Shown here piece after piece: positions 33,445-43,033 of a stretch of 55,186 bases of DNA. Under the pieces are notes generated by a model, which was given only the letters and a program-made list of their open reading frames with translations, was not told the origin of the DNA and ran no database searches. Position 1 is the stretch's first letter, and each line of letters opens with the position of its first letter. Position numbers and translations under genes: made by a program. Source of the stretch: Synergistaceae bacterium UBA5560. GTDB taxonomy: Bacteria; Synergistota; Synergistia; Synergistales; Aminiphilaceae. The stretch spans positions 7,015-62,200 of the forward strand of contig DIMS01000084.1 in the NCBI GenBank assembly GCA_002425685.1, given 5' to 3'.

Positions 33445-35067
33445 GTGAGAAAAACGCTGCACAACATTCTCGCCGTCATCTTCCTCGGCCTCCTCGCCTT
33501 CCTCGGTCTGGCCATTTCCGCCCCAGCCGCACAACGAGAATTCACTTTCTCCATGGCGTACGAAATTCCCGGACTGGATCCGCAAAAGGCCAATTCGATC
33601 CCCTCGGCGGTCGTCGGAACACACATTCTCGAAGGGCTGGTCCGCGTCCACGACGGAAAGATTCTCCCTGGCATGGCGGAACGCTGGGAAATTTCGGAGG
33701 ATGGACTCGTCTACACGTTCCATCTTCGCGACGCCCTGTGGAACGACGGAAAACCCGTGACGGCCCACGATTTCGAATATTCCTTCCGCCGCCTTCTCGA
33801 TCCGGCCACCGCAGCGGAGTACGCCTTTGCCGCCTACGGCATTGAGAACGGCAAGGCCTTCAATAAAGGAGAGATCACCGATCCTTCCCTGGTAGGCGTC
33901 AAGGCCCTCGATGCAAAGACGTTCGAGATCCGCCTCGTGGAGCCGATGGACTATCTTCTCGGCTATCTGCAGCTCATGTGCTTTCTCCCCACACGACAGG
34001 ATGTGGTGGAACACGAGAAGGACGCCTTCGCGACAGGAGCCGAACACATGGTCTACAACGGCCCCTTCGTGATCAAGGAGTGGAAGCACGAGCAGATCAT
34101 GATCCTGGAGAAGAACCCGCGCTACTGGAACAGCGATGCCATCAAGCTCGACCGCGCCGTCATCCATCAGGTGCACGAACAGAATACCGCGCTGAACCTC
34201 TTCGAGAGCGGGGAGCTCGACATGGTGGACATTCCCTCGAATCTCTACGAAAAATACGCCACCGAGGGAAAAGCCAAGGTTTCCCTGACAGGGGCCGACG
34301 ACTGGATCAAAGTCAATGTCCGTCCGGATCCGAAACGCCCATGGCTCGCGAACAAGGATTTCCGCAAGGCACTGGCCTGGGCCATCGACCGTGAGGAGTA
34401 TCTGAAAATCTCCACAAAGGGACTCTACATTCCCAACCTCCGCTATGTCCTTCCCATCGTCGCCGGAGTGGAAAAGCACTATGCCGAGGAATACCCCCTG
34501 GAATACTACACGGCGAAAGCGGATCCGGAAAAGGCAAGGGCACATCTCAAGGCCGCCATGGACCACCTCGGTATCGACGATCCCGCAAAGATTTCCGTCA
34601 CCTATCTGATCCAGGACCAGGAAGAGTGCCGCCTCATGGCCGAAGCGCTCCAGGATCAGATCCAGAGAACGCTCGGGATTTCCTTCAACGTGCAGATCGT
34701 GACACGCAAACAGCGTTTCCTCCAGGAGGGACAGGCCGACTACGAGCTGGTGTACTCCGGATGGGGCCCGGATTTCGACGATCCCCTCACCTACATCGAA
34801 ATCTGGGGAAGTGACATCAGTCACAACAACAGCGGATGGGGGAACAAGGAGTTCGACGACATCGTCGCCGCATCGCGGAAAGAGACGGATCGCGGAAAGC
34901 GCCTTGCCCTTCTTTTCGAGGCGGAGAAAATTCTCCTCGACGAAGCCCCCATGATTCCGTTGCAGCTCCGGCGCAGAGCCTGGATGACCCAGCCCGGTGT
35001 GAGCGGCATTGTTCGCCCCTTCATCGGCTCCGATCTGGATTTCGTCTACGCCACCGTCGAAAAATAG
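33445..35067 (+). CDS. oppA: Peptide ABC transporter substrate-binding protein (OppA-like)
   Basis: Periplasmic binding protein of family SBP_bac_5, 540 residues. A signal peptide (MRKTLHNILAVIFLGLLAF...) ends in an Ala-X-Ala site and lacks a lipobox Cys. MAYEIPGLDPQKANS, WNDGKPVTAHDFEYSFRRLLDP and YNGPFVIKEWKHEQIMILEKN follow the OppA pattern rather than that of DppA, so oligopeptides are the likely ligand. GTG at 33445 has AAAGGAG upstream; the ATG at 33418 gives nine extra residues before the signal peptide. It starts 54 bases after the peptidase, in one operon. Confidence 0.93.
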   Translation: MRKTLHNILAVIFLGLLAFLGLAISAPAAQREFTFSMAYEIPGLDPQKANSIPSAVVGTHILEGLVRVHDGKILPGMAERWEISEDGLVYTFHLRDALWNDGKPVTAHDFEYSFRRLLDPATAAEYAFAAYGIENGKAFNKGEITDPSLVGVKALDAKTFEIRLVEPMDYLLGYLQLMCFLPTRQDVVEHEKDAFATGAEHMVYNGPFVIKEWKHEQIMILEKNPRYWNSDAIKLDRAVIHQVHEQNTALNLFESGELDMVDIPSNLYEKYATEGKAKVSLTGADDWIKVNVRPDPKRPWLANKDFRKALAWAIDREEYLKISTKGLYIPNLRYVLPIVAGVEKHYAEEYPLEYYTAKADPEKARAHLKAAMDHLGIDDPAKISVTYLIQDQEECRLMAEALQDQIQRTLGISFNVQIVTRKQRFLQEGQADYELVYSGWGPDFDDPLTYIEIWGSDISHNNSGWGNKEFDDIVAASRKETDRGKRLALLFEAEKILLDEAPMIPLQLRRRAWMTQPGVSGIVRPFIGSDLDFVYATVEK

Positions 35068-35087
35068 GTGCTCATAGCCTTCTTTCC

Positions 35088-35117
35088 GCCGTCCGGGCTC
35101 TTCGGAGCCCGGACGGC
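35088..35117 (+). repeat. Stable hairpin with UUCG loop between oppA and oppB
   Basis: GCCGTCCGGGCTC (35088-35100), TTCG, then GAGCCCGGACGGC (35105-35117): a perfect 13-bp stem capped by the very stable UUCG tetraloop, without T-run. Such hairpins after a binding-protein gene protect its mRNA from 3' decay or partly stop transcription, giving more binding protein than membrane subunits. Confidence 0.75.
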
Positions 35118-35147
35118 ATCCCCGAAAACGAAAAGGAGGAAGTCTCC

Positions 35148-36074
35148 TTGACGCGCTATATTCTCAAACGCTTCCTCATCTCACTCCTCACGGTCTGGCT
35201 CCTCGTGTCCGTCGTCTTCGTCCTCGTACGCCTTCTCCCCGGGGACCCCTTTTCCAGCGAAAAACTGACACCGGCGATCCGGGCCAATCTCGAGGCATAC
35301 TACGGTTTCGATCAGCCTCTCCACATGCAATATTTCCGGTATATCGGCAATCTTCTTCGGGGAGATCTCGGCTTTTCCCTGAAATATCAGAACATGCCCG
35401 TCAGTAAAATCATCGCCGATTCGTTTCCCTATTCGGCGGACCTGGGGATCAGAACGATCCTCTTCGCCTCCCTCGTGGGAATCTCCCTCGGTGTCATCGC
35501 CGGGCTCAACCGGGGAAAACCGCTGGAATACCTCTGTATCGTCATCGCCGTCATCGGCATCTCCCTGCCGGATTTCATCACGGGCTCGCTCCTCCAGTAT
35601 TTCTTCGGCCTCAAGCTGGGCTGGTTTCCTGTCGCCCTCTGGCGAGGATTCCGATACACCGTGCTGCCCACGCTGGCCCTGAGTTTCTACACCATCGCGC
35701 TTCTCTCGCGCATCATGAGGACAAGCATGCTGGACGTGACGGGACAGGACTATATCCGCACGGCACGAGCCAAGGGGCTGTCCACCTTCAGAATCGTCTG
35801 GCGCCATCAGCTCCGCAACGCCATTCTTCCCGTCGTGACCGTCCTGGGGCCGATCACCGCGGCGATCCTCACCGGCACGTTCGTCATCGAATCGATCTAT
35901 GCCATCCCCGGAATGGGGAAATTTTACGTTCTCGGAGTCCAGAACCTCGACTACACCGTCATTCTCGGCCTGACGGCCTTCTACGGCATTTTCCTCATCG
36001 CCGCGAATTTCGTCGTGGACATCCTCTACGGCATCATCGATCCCCGCATCGCGCTCACCGGAAGGAGGAACTGA
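35148..36074 (+). CDS. oppB: Peptide ABC transporter permease (OppB-like)
   Basis: First membrane subunit of the peptide importer, 308 residues, six helices. It starts TRYILKRFLISLLTVWLLVS, continues with FVLVRLLPGDPF and has the permease contact motif DYIRTARAKGLSTFRIVWRH (EAA loop), then AILTGTFVIESIYAIPGMG. The start is TTG at 35148 with AAGGAGG at 35132-35138. The two-base gap to oppC is typical of the operon. Confidence 0.95.
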   Translation: MTRYILKRFLISLLTVWLLVSVVFVLVRLLPGDPFSSEKLTPAIRANLEAYYGFDQPLHMQYFRYIGNLLRGDLGFSLKYQNMPVSKIIADSFPYSADLGIRTILFASLVGISLGVIAGLNRGKPLEYLCIVIAVIGISLPDFITGSLLQYFFGLKLGWFPVALWRGFRYTVLPTLALSFYTIALLSRIMRTSMLDVTGQDYIRTARAKGLSTFRIVWRHQLRNAILPVVTVLGPITAAILTGTFVIESIYAIPGMGKFYVLGVQNLDYTVILGLTAFYGIFLIAANFVVDILYGIIDPRIALTGRRN

Positions 36075-36076
36075 AT

Positions 36077-37003
36077 ATGCTCCAGGAGCAGCCGACACTC
36101 TCACCCGAGTTGTTCGAACCCATCGTGGCCGATACGGAAGAACTGGAGGCAATTCACCGCCCCAGCCTCACCTTCTGGCAGGATGCGTGGCGAAAACTCC
36201 GAAAAAACCGCATCGCCACTGCATCGATGCTCGTCATCGCCTGTTGCGTCCTGCTGGCCCTGATTGGTCCTGCCCTCGTTCCCTACGGGTACTCCGCCAC
36301 GGACGCTTCGAGCATCGACATACCGCCGAACCGGGAGCACTGGTTCGGCACGGACTCGCTCGGGAGGGATCTCTGGGCCAGAACCTGGATGGGCGCCCGG
36401 GTCTCTCTGCTCATCGGTTTCGTGGCGGCCTTCGTCAACTCCTGCCTCGGCGTCGTCATCGGAGGCATCGCAGGCTACGCAGGGGGCAAAACGGACATGA
36501 TCATCATGCGCATCATCGACATTCTCTACGCCATCCCCTACATGATCGTCGCAATTCTTCTCATGGTGGTCCTCAAGCCGGGCATGCCGTCCATCATCGT
36601 CGCCATGGTCATCATCGGCTGGATAAAATCCGCCCGGCTCGTCCGCGGACAGGTTCTCTCCCTGAAAAACCAGGAGTACGTGCTGGCGGCCCGCAAGCTG
36701 GGCGCCTCGAATTTTCGCATCATCTTCCGTCACATGATTCCCAACACGCTAGGGCTTATCATTACAGACCTGACGATGGCCGTACCCTACGCGATCTTCA
36801 CCGAGGCGTTCCTGAGCTATATCGGCTTGGGCATCCAGCCCCCCCAGTCGAGCTGGGGGCTTCTCGCCCGCTACGGCGCCCAGAATTTCCGCGTCGCCCC
36901 GTTTCAGCTCTTCATTCCCGCCGTCGTCATCAGCCTCACGATGCTCTCACTCAACCTCTTCGGCGACGGCCTGCGGGATGCCCTGGACCCGAAGCTCCGA
37001 TGA
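36077..37003 (+). CDS. oppC: Peptide ABC transporter permease (OppC-like)
   Basis: Second membrane subunit, 308 residues. The N-terminal hydrophilic 40 residues precede NRIATASMLVIACCVLLALIG; HWFGTDSLGRDLWARTWMGA is the OppC/DppC signature, and EYVLAARKLGASNFRIIFRH the EAA loop that contacts the ATPases. ATG at 36077 begins two bases after oppB. The stop overlaps the start of oppD as ATGA. Confidence 0.95.
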   Translation: MLQEQPTLSPELFEPIVADTEELEAIHRPSLTFWQDAWRKLRKNRIATASMLVIACCVLLALIGPALVPYGYSATDASSIDIPPNREHWFGTDSLGRDLWARTWMGARVSLLIGFVAAFVNSCLGVVIGGIAGYAGGKTDMIIMRIIDILYAIPYMIVAILLMVVLKPGMPSIIVAMVIIGWIKSARLVRGQVLSLKNQEYVLAARKLGASNFRIIFRHMIPNTLGLIITDLTMAVPYAIFTEAFLSYIGLGIQPPQSSWGLLARYGAQNFRVAPFQLFIPAVVISLTMLSLNLFGDGLRDALDPKLR

Positions 37004-38058
37004 CCGCCATGAACACTCCCCTCACGACGACGGCGTCCTCGGAAGACTGCCTGTTGGCGGTAAGAAACCTTCGCGTGGATTTCACCACCTACGGGGGTAC
37101 CGTCCGGGCCGTCCGGGATATCTCCTTTCATCTCAACCGCGGCGAATGCATGGCCATCGTAGGTGAATCGGGCTGCGGCAAAAGCGTGACGGCCCTGTCC
37201 ATCCTCAAACTCATCCCCATGCCGCCGGGGAAGATGTCCGGCTCGATCCTCTTCAAAGGCACCGATCTGGTTTCTCTTTCGGAACGAGAGATGAACCGCA
37301 TCAGAGGGCGGGAAATCGGGATGGTTTTTCAGGATCCCATGACGTCTCTCAATCCGACGATGCCCATCGGGCAACAGGTGGAGGAGATCCTCGCCCAACA
37401 CACACCGTTGTCCGGGAAGGAGCGGAGAAGACAGGCCCTCGACATTCTCCGCCTCGTGGACATTCCCGAGGCGGAACGCCGCTACGGACAGTATCCGCAC
37501 GCCTTCTCCGGAGGAATGCGCCAACGCGTTCTCATCGCGATGGCCATCGCCTGTCGGCCTTCGCTTCTCATCGCCGACGAGCCGACGACGGCCCTCGACG
37601 TCACCATTCAGGCCCAGATTCTGGAACTTGTGGTTTCTCTCCGAAAAAGCCTCGGAACAACCGTGCTCCTCATTACCCACGATCTCGGCGTGGTCGCGAA
37701 AATGGCCGACCGGATCGCCGTCTTCTACGCGGGACAGATCGTCGAAACGGGAGAATGCCGGGACATTTTCCGCAATCCTGCTCACCCCTACACGCAGGCA
37801 CTTCTCTCGTCAATCCCTCGCATCGACGCCACCCGGGCAACGAAGCTCGCCTCCATTGCGGGAACACCGCCGGACCTTTTTTCGCCTCCGCGGGGATGCG
37901 CCTTTTTCGCACGCTGCACGAAAGCGATGCGGGTCTGTGCGACGCTGCCGCCTCCACCTCTACAGAGAGCGAAAGGACAGGTCGCTTCCTGCTGGCTCCA
38001 CCATTCTCTGGCGGAAGCCCGACAAAAAACCGTCCCGGAAGGAGCGGAACGGCAATGA
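37000..38058 (+). CDS. oppD: Peptide ABC transporter ATP-binding protein (OppD-like)
   Basis: ATPase subunit of 352 residues. Walker A is GESGCGKS, the signature HAFSGGMRQRVLIAMAIA and Walker B LLIADEPTTALD are all intact, and the C-terminal oligopeptide-transporter extension with GCAFFARCTKAMRVC (cluster-type cysteines) is present. ATG at 37000 overlaps the oppC stop as ATGA; ATG at 37009 is an alternative. Its stop again overlaps oppF by four bases. Confidence 0.95.
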   Translation: MTAMNTPLTTTASSEDCLLAVRNLRVDFTTYGGTVRAVRDISFHLNRGECMAIVGESGCGKSVTALSILKLIPMPPGKMSGSILFKGTDLVSLSEREMNRIRGREIGMVFQDPMTSLNPTMPIGQQVEEILAQHTPLSGKERRRQALDILRLVDIPEAERRYGQYPHAFSGGMRQRVLIAMAIACRPSLLIADEPTTALDVTIQAQILELVVSLRKSLGTTVLLITHDLGVVAKMADRIAVFYAGQIVETGECRDIFRNPAHPYTQALLSSIPRIDATRATKLASIAGTPPDLFSPPRGCAFFARCTKAMRVCATLPPPPLQRAKGQVASCWLHHSLAEARQKTVPEGAERQ

Positions 38059-39008
38059 ACGACATTCTTCTTCAGGCAGAATGCCTAAAAAAACACTTCC
38101 TCCTTCCCGGGTTGGGAACGCTCAAAGCCGTGGACGGCATCGACCTGGCCCTTTACCGGGGGGAAACACTCGGGCTCGTCGGCGAATCGGGGTGCGGAAA
38201 GTCTACGGTGGGAAGGACCCTCGTCGGCCTCTACGAGCCGACGGAGGGCACGGTACGGTACAGGGGGCGGGACACGGCCACTCTGACGGGATCCGCCAGA
38301 AGAGATTTCGTCCGATCGGCCCAGATGATCTTCCAGGATCCCTATGCTTCTCTGGATCCACGCATGACCGTCGGAGACATCGTCGCCGAGGGAATCGACA
38401 TCCACAGGCTCTGCCGCGGGAGGGAGAGAACCGAACGTGTTTTGGAACTGCTCGCCCTGGTAGGGCTGGGGAGAAATCACGCCGACCGTTACGCCCACGA
38501 GTTCTCGGGAGGACAACGTCAGCGCGTCGGCATCGCCCGCGCTCTCGCCGTGGATCCCTCCATCCTCGTCTGTGACGAACCGATCTCCGCCCTTGACGTG
38601 TCCATCCAGGCGCAGGTGGTCAATCTCCTCGCCTCTCTCCAGGAGCGCCTCGACCTGACCTATCTCTTCATCTCCCATGACCTCGGCATGGTCCGCTACA
38701 TCTCGAACCGCGTGGCGGTCATGTACCTCGGCAGGATCGTCGAACACGCACCCACGGAGACGCTCTATACCGAGCCTCTCCATCCCTACACGAGGGCGCT
38801 CCTTTCGGCCGTTCCTCTTCCCGATCCCGACCGGGAGCGGGACCGTCAACGCATTCTTCTCGCAGGAGACGTTCCCAGCCCCATCGACCCTCCGCCTGGA
38901 TGTGCCTTCTTCAGCCGTTGTCCCGAGGCATCCGCACACTGCAAAGAAAGTTCTCCTTCGTTAAAAGATCTCGGCGGAGGGCATTTCGTAGCCTGTGTGT
39001 CCCGGTAG
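38055..39008 (+). CDS. oppF: Peptide ABC transporter ATP-binding protein (OppF-like)
   Basis: Second ATPase, 317 residues. Walker A GESGCGKST, signature HEFSGGQRQRVGIARALA, Walker B ILVCDEPISALD and the C-terminal GCAFFSRCPEASAHC region with four cysteines are present. ATG at 38055 overlaps the oppD stop as ATGA. Last gene of the peptidase-opp operon; the stop codon lies inside the loop of the terminator that follows. Confidence 0.95.
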   Translation: MNDILLQAECLKKHFLLPGLGTLKAVDGIDLALYRGETLGLVGESGCGKSTVGRTLVGLYEPTEGTVRYRGRDTATLTGSARRDFVRSAQMIFQDPYASLDPRMTVGDIVAEGIDIHRLCRGRERTERVLELLALVGLGRNHADRYAHEFSGGQRQRVGIARALAVDPSILVCDEPISALDVSIQAQVVNLLASLQERLDLTYLFISHDLGMVRYISNRVAVMYLGRIVEHAPTETLYTEPLHPYTRALLSAVPLPDPDRERDRQRILLAGDVPSPIDPPPGCAFFSRCPEASAHCKESSPSLKDLGGGHFVACVSR

Positions 39009-39027
39009 CACCGCCGGGACACACAGG
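38992..39027. terminator. Bidirectional hairpin between oppF and the class III PLP enzyme
   Basis: CCTGTGTGTCCCGG (38992-39005) and CCGGGACACACAGG (39014-39027) form a perfect 14-bp stem. The loop contains the oppF TAG stop, and the minus-strand gene ends at 39033. No T-run, so Rho or the opposing polymerases may add to termination. Confidence 0.7.
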
Positions 39028-39032
39028 GATTC

Positions 39033-40388
39033 CTACCACCCTTTCACGGTCTTGAGTACCTCGTCGGAAATGCGCCCCGCAAGAAAATCCCGCATGGCCT
39101 CTTCGATGATTTCGAGCGCCCGGTCCGCTTCCTCCCGGGTAATGACCAGGGGTGGCTGAATCCGAAGCACCGAGCCACTGAAGAAGGAGAGAAGCAGCCC
39201 TTTCTGCCATGCCTGGTAGCAGATCTTCGCCGCGGCCTCTCCGTGACGCTCCCGGGTCTTGCCGTCTTTCACCAGATCCACGCCGATGGAAAGCCCTTTC
39301 CCCCGCACGTCGCCGATCAGCGGATAAGAGTCCTGCAGCGCCCGGAAACGTTCCATCAGGTAGTTCCCCATCTCTTCGGAGCGGGCGACGAGCCCTTCTT
39401 CCTCGATGACCTGCACCGAAGCGTAGGCAGCGGCACAGCACACGGCGTTTCCCGCATGGGTGAAGCAATGCGCCGGGGCATCCCAATCCGCCATGAGGTC
39501 CTCCCGGGCCACGATGGCGCTCAGGGGAAGACCCGATCCGAGGGCCTTTCCCAGGATCACCGCGTCGGGAACGATGCCGAAGTGCTCGATGCCGAACCAC
39601 TTTCCCGTGCGACCAAACCCCTGTTGCACTTCTTCGGCGATGAGAAGGATACCGTGGGCATCGCAGAGACTCCGCAGCCCTTTCATGAAGGAAACCGGCG
39701 GCACGAGGATCCCTGCGTCTCCCTGGATCGGCTCGATGATGACCGCCGCCACTTCTTCCCCGGGGATGTAGTCCGCAAAGGCTCTCCGGATCAGGTCCAG
39801 ATGGTAGTCGGCGATCTCCTCGTCCGTGCCGGAAAAGGGCGGACGGAACGTATCGGGATAGGGAAAGTGGTACACCTCGGGGAGGAACGGTCCCATGCGG
39901 CGCCGCATGGGAAGGCTCAATGAGCTGAGGGAAAGGGCTCCGTAGGTACTGCCGTGATAGGAGCGCTGAAAGGCAACGATCTTCGAGCGTCCCGTGGTCC
40001 ACCGGGCGAGCTTGATGGCACCGTCGTTGGCGTCGGAACCGGAAAGACCGTAGATCACCCGCTTGGGAAAATCCCCAGGCGTGATGCGGCAGAGGGTCTC
40101 ACTCAAGCAGACGAGCGGTTCGTGATACATGTACACCGCCGTATAGGACATGAACGCCTCAGCCTGTTCCCGAACCGCTTCGACGACCTTGGGATGGCAG
40201 TGCCCCACGTTCACCGCGGCGGCACTGGCGAGAAAATCGATGTACCTGTTGCCGTCCGCGTCTTCCACCCAGCTCCCCCGAGCCTTCTTGACAACCAGGG
40301 GATAATAGGGCACCCGAGCGGCGGAACAGAGAACCGCCTTGTCGGCCTCGACGGTGCGCAAACAGTGCTCCAGATTCAGTGGCTTCAT
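39033..40388 (-). CDS. Class III PLP-dependent aminotransferase or amino-acid racemase
   Basis: Fold-type I PLP enzyme of 451 residues in the class III group (4-aminobutyrate and ornithine-type aminotransferases, and amino-acid racemases such as isoleucine 2-epimerase). SGSDANDGAIKLAR (116-129), IIEPIQGDAG and the PLP lysine K281 (ILGKALGSGLP) are present. The Asp that normally contacts the PLP ring nitrogen in ADEVQ is replaced by Glu (AEEVQ, E252). Because the class contains both transaminases and racemases, the reaction is not fixed. ATG at 40388 has GGGGAGGAACG upstream. It lies 131 bases after the TRAP binding-protein gene, likely last in the ort-TRAP run. Confidence 0.85.
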   Translation of the reverse strand: MKPLNLEHCLRTVEADKAVLCSAARVPYYPLVVKKARGSWVEDADGNRYIDFLASAAAVNVGHCHPKVVEAVREQAEAFMSYTAVYMYHEPLVCLSETLCRITPGDFPKRVIYGLSGSDANDGAIKLARWTTGRSKIVAFQRSYHGSTYGALSLSSLSLPMRRRMGPFLPEVYHFPYPDTFRPPFSGTDEEIADYHLDLIRRAFADYIPGEEVAAVIIEPIQGDAGILVPPVSFMKGLRSLCDAHGILLIAEEVQQGFGRTGKWFGIEHFGIVPDAVILGKALGSGLPLSAIVAREDLMADWDAPAHCFTHAGNAVCCAAAYASVQVIEEEGLVARSEEMGNYLMERFRALQDSYPLIGDVRGKGLSIGVDLVKDGKTRERHGEAAAKICYQAWQKGLLLSFFSGSVLRIQPPLVITREEADRALEIIEEAMRDFLAGRISDEVLKTVKGW

Positions 40389-40519
40389 GATCGTTCCTCC
40401 CCATTCTGCAACACGTTTCTCGTCATTTCCGCAGGTCTATCGAAATGGGGGACGGGAGAAAATCCCCCCGCCCCCCAGCGTGCCGGCCTTTTCCCGTCGG
40501 GAGAGAATGCACCCTGCGG

Positions 40520-41527
40520 CTACTGCTTTTTCACCGATTCGGTCATCTTGTTGTAGAGTTCTTCGCCGAGCATTTCCTTCAGCTTGGGCCACACTACCTC
40601 GCGGACCTTGTTTGCGCAAGCCTCCAGTTCGGCATCGGAGAGCATGACGATCTTCCAGCCGTTCTCCTTCTCCAGCACATCCCGATAGTGCTGGTCCTCG
40701 TCCTGCACTTGGCCCCAACGGATGTTCGACGCCTCAGTGGCGGCTTCCTGGAGAGCCTGCTGCAGTTCGGGAGAGAGCGCGTCCCAGATCTTGGCGTTGA
40801 CGACGATCCAATGCTGCTCGAAATAGTCGTTGTACTGAATCCAGACCTTGTTCACATCCCGGAAAGACCAGGCCTGGAAGGGAGGTCCGCCCATCTGGCC
40901 GTCGGCAATGCCCGTCTGAATGGCGCTGTAGGTTTCGGCATAAGGGATCGGAGTGGCGATGTAGCCCAGTGCCTCGTAGGTCATGGAGCACGCGGGCAGA
41001 GGCATGACACGCACCTTCATTCCCTTGGAGACATTGGGATCACCCGGAGAAGGCGGTTCATCCCGAAGCGAGATCCCCGCCATGCCGATGGGATAGACCG
41101 CAAGAGCCTTGATGCCGTGTTCGGCCCAGAGATCCTTGATGATGTCGTAGGCCCAGCCGCCGGGAGCATAGGCTTTCTTGCCCTCTTCGAGGTCGCGCAC
41201 CACATAAGGCATGTAGTAGGCGAAGTTCAGCTTGGGGTCGTAGGCGGCGTTGGCGATCTGGAATCCCATCTCCACCGTGCCGCGGGAGATCAGCTCGAAG
41301 GTTTCCGTCCAATCGCCGAGCTGACTGTTGGGAAACAGGGAAATCTCGATCTCGCCCTTGCTCTTCTCCTTGACGAGTTCGGCGAATTTGTGCGCCGTCT
41401 GGTCATAGGGGGTGTCCACGGGATTTGGATGCCCCATCTTGAACTGGTACTTCGGAGCCGCACATGCCACGGCAGCGAAAGACACCGTCAGCACCGCCAC
41501 GAGAAACAAAGCCAGATACTTCCTCAT
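40520..41527 (-). CDS. TRAP transporter substrate-binding protein, DctP family
   Basis: Periplasmic receptor of 335 residues with a signal peptide MRKYLALFLVAVLTVSFAAV and cleavage near ACAAP. FKMGHPNPVDTPYDQ begins the mature domain, KGMKVRVMPLPACSM carries the conserved ligand-binding Arg, and QTGIADGQMGGP is the family hallmark. ATG at 41527 follows GGAGGTGCCGAGGAAG. The ligand is unknown; from context an amino acid or ornithine-derived acid is possible. Together with the next two genes it forms a complete TRAP transporter, distinct from the one at the left edge. Confidence 0.93.
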   Translation of the reverse strand: MRKYLALFLVAVLTVSFAAVACAAPKYQFKMGHPNPVDTPYDQTAHKFAELVKEKSKGEIEISLFPNSQLGDWTETFELISRGTVEMGFQIANAAYDPKLNFAYYMPYVVRDLEEGKKAYAPGGWAYDIIKDLWAEHGIKALAVYPIGMAGISLRDEPPSPGDPNVSKGMKVRVMPLPACSMTYEALGYIATPIPYAETYSAIQTGIADGQMGGPPFQAWSFRDVNKVWIQYNDYFEQHWIVVNAKIWDALSPELQQALQEAATEASNIRWGQVQDEDQHYRDVLEKENGWKIVMLSDAELEACANKVREVVWPKLKEMLGEELYNKMTESVKKQ

Positions 41528-41716
41528 CTTCCTCGGCACCTCCTCCGATTCGCTCAAGCACTCCAAAGATCAATCTGCCCTCGTCGGAACTCTCCTCGGG
41601 GAAATTCCCGAAAAAATCGGGGCCTCCCTCTCGTTTCCCGCCTGACTCGTTTTTTCAGAGGCTTTTTCCCGCTCCTCCCTCCCTTCTTTCGCAGAAGGGG
41701 ATATCTGCGACATTCT

Positions 41717-43018
41717 CTACTTGATGCCCATGAGCAACCTGGGCAGAAACAACGACAGGTCCGGGAAATAGGTAGTGAGAAGCACCACGGGAACCTGGGC
41801 GAAGAGCATGAACTTCAGGGCGTATCCGAAATACTGGTCGAACGAGGCGCCTCCGATGCGCCCCGCCAAGTACAGAATGGGCGCGCAGGGAGGTGTGACG
41901 TTCCCCAGTCCCAGGTTGGTGCCCATAATCGCCGCGAAATGCACGGGATGCACCCCGATGTGCACCATGAGCGGCAGCAGGAGCGGCGCCGCGAGCATGG
42001 TTCCGCTGAAATCGTCCATCATCATGCCGATGATGATGAGGAAGAGGTTCACCATGAGGAGCAGCACGATCTTGTTGTCGGAGATGGTCATGAGGAATTT
42101 CGCCAATTGCTGGGGAATCTGCTGCATGGTGTACACCTTGGCGAGGATGGAAACAAAGAAGAGCATGAGCACGCAGACTCCCGTGGTCGTGGAGGAGGAG
42201 ACCAGCGCGGACCACAGGGTTTTCGTCGAAAGCTCCCGATGGATGAAAAATCCCACGAGAATCGCATAGGCCACGGCGAGGGCCGCGGACTCTGTGGGAG
42301 TGGTGATCCCCCCGTAGATGCCTCCCAGAATGATCACGGGCATGAGAAGGCTCCAGATGCCATGCTTCGTCGCGTGTCCGATCTGGGCAATCTTCTGTCC
42401 GAAGGAAACCTGGGGCTCAACCTGGACGCTCGGCATCTTCCGGACCTCGAAATAGTTGAGCACGCACATGAAGATCGTGGTGAGAATGCCCGGAATGACC
42501 GTGGCGAGAAAGCACGCCGCCACGGACTGTTGGGTCACCCAGGCGTAGAGGATCATGGGCACGCTGGGCGGAATGAGCTGGCCGAGAACGGAGGCACATC
42601 CCACCATGGCCACGCTGTACTGCCGGGGATAGCCCAGTTTCTCCAGTCGGGGGATCATGATGCCACCGATGCAGGCCACCGCGGAGGAGCAGGTTCCGGA
42701 AATGGCGCCGAAAATGGCGCAGGCCACGATGGTGGCGGCGCCCATTCCTCCCCGGAGACGCCCGAGAAAGGCCTGAGCGAAGGTGGTGAGTCGCTCGGCG
42801 ATGCCCGACGAGGACATGAGCGCTCCGGCCATGATGAAGAAGGGCACGGAAAGAAGCGTGAGCGAATTCAACGCGTAGTACCCGGAAGGGAGGAGGAATC
42901 CGAAGCTGAAATTGTACACGAATCCCATGTAGATGGCGGCGGACATGAAACACAGGGGAACGGGCAGACCGATGACGATGAGACCGATGAGAATTGCCAG
43001 GTTGATGGCGATGACCAC
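41717..43018 (-). CDS. TRAP transporter large permease, DctM family
   Basis: Membrane transport subunit of 433 residues, 12 helices. GGMGAATIVACAIFGAISG and SVPMILYAWVTQQS are characteristic, as is ITTPTESAALAVAY and VTPPCAPILYLAG near the C-terminus. The start is GTG at 43018 with AAAGGAGG upstream. It is followed by 189 bases before the binding-protein gene. Confidence 0.95.
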   Translation of the reverse strand: MVIAINLAILIGLIVIGLPVPLCFMSAAIYMGFVYNFSFGFLLPSGYYALNSLTLLSVPFFIMAGALMSSSGIAERLTTFAQAFLGRLRGGMGAATIVACAIFGAISGTCSSAVACIGGIMIPRLEKLGYPRQYSVAMVGCASVLGQLIPPSVPMILYAWVTQQSVAACFLATVIPGILTTIFMCVLNYFEVRKMPSVQVEPQVSFGQKIAQIGHATKHGIWSLLMPVIILGGIYGGITTPTESAALAVAYAILVGFFIHRELSTKTLWSALVSSSTTTGVCVLMLFFVSILAKVYTMQQIPQQLAKFLMTISDNKIVLLLMVNLFLIIIGMMMDDFSGTMLAAPLLLPLMVHIGVHPVHFAAIMGTNLGLGNVTPPCAPILYLAGRIGGASFDQYFGYALKFMLFAQVPVVLLTTYFPDLSLFLPRLLMGIK

Positions 43019-43033
43019 GGATTTTCCTCCTTT

